In this document: positions 62,051 through 64,000 of the stretch, piece by piece
Layout of the letters: each line of letters starts with the position of its first letter
Numbering within the stretch: the first letter of the stretch is position 1
From: Acidobacteriota bacterium
GTDB taxonomy: Bacteria; Acidobacteriota; Terriglobia; Bryobacterales; Bryobacteraceae
Length of the DNA: 64,000 nucleotides
Direction of reading: 5' to 3'
NCBI GenBank assembly: GCA_016213775.1
Contig: JACQZR010000120.1
Span: forward strand, 24,443-88,442
Program-made: the position numbers and the translations under genes
Notes under the pieces: generated by a model
Told to the model about the DNA's origin: nothing
The model's database searches: none
Seen by the model: only the letters and a program-made list of their open reading frames with translations

Positions 62051-63088
62051 ATGTCTCGTATATTCCGTGTGGGCATCACACCCGACTTCTACATCGACGC
62101 CAAAGGACGCTTCGAAGATCATCTCCACTCCCAACTCGGCTCAGTAGCCGGAATCGAAGTAGTGGCCATGCCGGAGCAACCCGGAAAAACCGCCTCCGCT
62201 CACGACCTCGACCAGTTCGACGCCATCTTTTCACTCGCCCTGCGCTACACACGCGAGAGCTTTCGGGGCCTGCAGCGGCTGGCGCTCATCGCGCGCTGGG
62301 GCGTTGGCTACGACATGATCGACGTGGCCGCGTCCACCGAAGCGAATGTGCTGCTCACCATTACGCCGGAAGCTGTCCGGCGGCCTGTCGCGGAAGCCAT
62401 CGTCGCCTTCATCTTCATGCTCGCCAAGAACACCCGGGAGAAGGACCGTGTTGTGCGGGAACGCCGCTGGCGTCCTGACCTGAAACGGCTGGGCACTTGC
62501 ATCCCTGGCAACACTCTCGGGTCGTTGGGTTGCGGCAACATCGCACAGGAGATGTTCCGTATTACCGCCAGCCTCGGCTTCGCGCGATACATCGCGTTCG
62601 ATCCCTATGTCGATCCGGCGGTGGCCAAGGCGCTCAACGTGCAACTGGTGACGCTCGACGAACTCTTCCGCCAAAGCGACTACCTCGCCGTCAACTGCTT
62701 CCTTAATGAATCCACCAAAGGCATAGTCGGCGAAGCGCAGTTGCGCAGCATGAAGCCTACCGCCTATCTGATCAACACCGCCCGCGGACCCATCGTCAAT
62801 CAGGCGGCCCTCGCCCGGGCCCTCAAGGAAAACTGGATCGCGGGAGCAGGCATCGATGTCTTTGAAGATGAGCCACCCGATCCCAGCGATCCCTTGCTCG
62901 ATTGCGACAACGCCGTCTTCGCCCCGCATGCACTCGCCTGGACCGAAGAGATTGCCCGCGATAACACCATCGAAGCCTGCCGCAACATCATAGAACTCGC
63001 GCATGGCGGCGTCCCTCACGGCGCAGTGAATCGGGACGTGCTCACGCAGCCCGGCTTCCAACAGAAACTCGAAAGGTACAAATCGTGA
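62051..63088 (+). CDS. D-isomer-specific 2-hydroxyacid dehydrogenase
   Basis: This 345-residue NAD-dependent dehydrogenase of the phosphoglycerate/glyoxylate-reductase family has the nucleotide motif LGSLGCGNIAQEM (about 153-165). The catalytic Arg lies in LINTARGPIVNQAAL, Glu in IDVFEDEPPD, and His in FAPHALAW. The substrate-binding segment RWGVGYDMIDV is present. The substrate cannot be fixed, but its stop overlaps the start of an HpcH/HpaI aldolase gene (GTGA), suggesting both act on hydroxy- and keto-acids in one pathway. Confidence 0.92.
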   Translation: MSRIFRVGITPDFYIDAKGRFEDHLHSQLGSVAGIEVVAMPEQPGKTASAHDLDQFDAIFSLALRYTRESFRGLQRLALIARWGVGYDMIDVAASTEANVLLTITPEAVRRPVAEAIVAFIFMLAKNTREKDRVVRERRWRPDLKRLGTCIPGNTLGSLGCGNIAQEMFRITASLGFARYIAFDPYVDPAVAKALNVQLVTLDELFRQSDYLAVNCFLNESTKGIVGEAQLRSMKPTAYLINTARGPIVNQAALARALKENWIAGAGIDVFEDEPPDPSDPLLDCDNAVFAPHALAWTEEIARDNTIEACRNIIELAHGGVPHGAVNRDVLTQPGFQQKLERYKS

Positions 63089-63864
63089 AAGACAACCGTT
63101 TCAGAAAGGTCGTTTCCGAAGGCCGTGTCCCCGTGGGACACATGATCATGGAGTTCGGCACCCGCGGACTCGCCAAGATGCTCGAATCCGCCGGCCTCGA
63201 CTTCGTCCTGTTCGACATGGAGCACACCGGTTTTGACACCGAGCGCATCGCCGACCTCACGGCGTGGTTCAAGGCAACCGACATCGCCCCGTTCGCCCGC
63301 GTCCCACAGCCGCTCTATCACTTCATGGCGCGGCTGATGGACGCCGGGGTTCTCGGCATCATGGTGGGCAATGTAGAGACCCACGAAGTGGCTGAGAGCA
63401 TCGTCAACGCCGTCAAATACGCGCCGCTCGGCAAGCGCGGCTTGGGGCTCGGCACGGCACATAACGATTACATCCCTCCCGATACCGTCGCCTATCTAAA
63501 GCGGGCCAACGAGAATACGACCGTCATCTGCCAGATCGAATCGCCCCTGGGCCTTGCCAACGCCGAAGAAATCGCCGCGACTCCTGGCGTCGACTGCCTT
63601 TGGGTCGGCCATTTCGACCTCTCCAACGCCATGGGAATTCCGGCGCAGTTCCAGCATCCTGAATTCCTGGACGCGCTTCAGCACGTGGTGCGCGTCTGCA
63701 ACCGCTTCGGCAAACTGGCTGGCATTCAGCCGGGCGATGAGAAGCAGGCCGAGCAGTGGATCAACCTTGGTTACAACGTCATCTCCTGGAAAACCGATAT
63801 CGCCGTGTATCGCGCTACGCTGGCGAAGGAGATCGCCTGGGTACGCAGCCAGGTTGCTGTCTAG
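63085..63864 (+). CDS. HpcH/HpaI-family class II aldolase
   Basis: This 259-residue metal-dependent pyruvate aldolase-type protein belongs to the HpcH/HpaI (2-keto-3-deoxy-rhamnonate/glucarate aldolase) family. The barrel opens with EGRVPVGHMIMEFG, and FDMEHTGFD, FARVPQP, GVLGIMVGNVET and CQIESPLGLANAEEI (metal-ligand Glu), then LWVGHFDLSNAMG (metal-ligand Asp), are all clear. It cleaves 2-keto-3-deoxy acids to pyruvate and an aldehyde. Start is the GTG at 63085, overlapping the dehydrogenase stop. The pair likely handles a sugar acid. Confidence 0.92.
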   Translation: MKDNRFRKVVSEGRVPVGHMIMEFGTRGLAKMLESAGLDFVLFDMEHTGFDTERIADLTAWFKATDIAPFARVPQPLYHFMARLMDAGVLGIMVGNVETHEVAESIVNAVKYAPLGKRGLGLGTAHNDYIPPDTVAYLKRANENTTVICQIESPLGLANAEEIAATPGVDCLWVGHFDLSNAMGIPAQFQHPEFLDALQHVVRVCNRFGKLAGIQPGDEKQAEQWINLGYNVISWKTDIAVYRATLAKEIAWVRSQVAV

Positions 63865-64000
63865 GAGCCCGTCCGAGAATTAATTTCTATAACTCAGAGG
63901 AGCTCTTGAGTACAAATTAAATCTTGGATGACTCGATCTGCTGCTGCGACTCAAGAATCGCTGCGCCGCTGAGAATTTTTCGGGGCTGATCTTCTGAAGC

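Noticed and set aside
63865..64000. Possible C-terminal end of a minus-strand gene or mobile element at the right edge
   Set aside because: The last 136 bp are less GC-rich and hold two short minus-strand frames that reach the edge, but there is too little sequence to support either.

Overview
The window looks like chromosome of an Acidobacteriota bacterium of the Bryobacterales / 'Candidatus Solibacter' type. This is inferred from family content, not from a marker gene. The base composition is GC-rich. There is a large Oar-like outer-membrane protein with an N-terminal carboxypeptidase-regulatory domain and a VWA protein of the acidobacterial type. Two PSCyt1-DUF1549-LamG-DUF1553 genes are each paired with a DUF1501 gene, and two proteins fuse cytochrome c to a copper-monooxygenase fold. 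There are many secreted proteins with Sec, Tat or lipoprotein signals. No rRNA, tRNA, CRISPR array or intact insertion sequence was seen.

Layout. 1-5.3 kb: a truncated S9 peptidase and, divergently, the TonB-receptor-like protein. 5.3-11.5 kb: one very large CHAT-protease/NACHT-type NTPase protein, a candidate immune or stress sensor. 11.6-20.3 kb, all minus strand: a polyamine ABC transporter (potABCD order) behind an HIT-like secreted protein, a small membrane protein, pheT and pheS (separated by a palindromic repeat), and a coiled-coil secreted protein. 20.4-24.7 kb: a secreted amidohydrolase, a decayed accessory stretch, a small hypothetical gene and an AbiEi/AbiEii toxin-antitoxin pair with its own promoter. 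24.7-34.6 kb: an OmpR-type two-component system, a secreted toroid-fold protein, a FAD oxidoreductase, a fused homocysteine methyltransferase/MTHFR, YrdC, an SDR and an acetylornithine-type aminotransferase.

34.7-43.8 kb: the first DUF1553/DUF1501 module, immediately followed by an AAA ATPase plus TOPRIM-like (DUF4276-like) pair that resembles an antiphage cassette, then a cytochrome c-copper monooxygenase and pgi. 43.8-55.2 kb: an aldo/keto-like protein, a ceramidase-like enzyme, the second DUF1553/DUF1501 module and an amidohydrolase, which look like one catabolic locus, then a VWA protein and a C45 Ntn-hydrolase in an overlapping pair. 55.2-61 kb: a membrane Ser/Thr kinase divergent from ftsY-ribD-ribE and a second cytochrome c-copper monooxygenase. 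61-64 kb: a frameshifted Rpn-type nuclease gene with a 12-bp tandem array, a D-2-hydroxyacid dehydrogenase and an HpcH/HpaI aldolase.

Genes are tightly packed. Many neighbours share ATGA stop/start overlaps, and several convergent pairs overlap at their 3' ends. The best places to look for something new are the CHAT-NACHT protein, the ATPase/TOPRIM-like pair, the cytochrome c-copper monooxygenase fusions, and the long inverted repeat in the kinase/ftsY promoter region.
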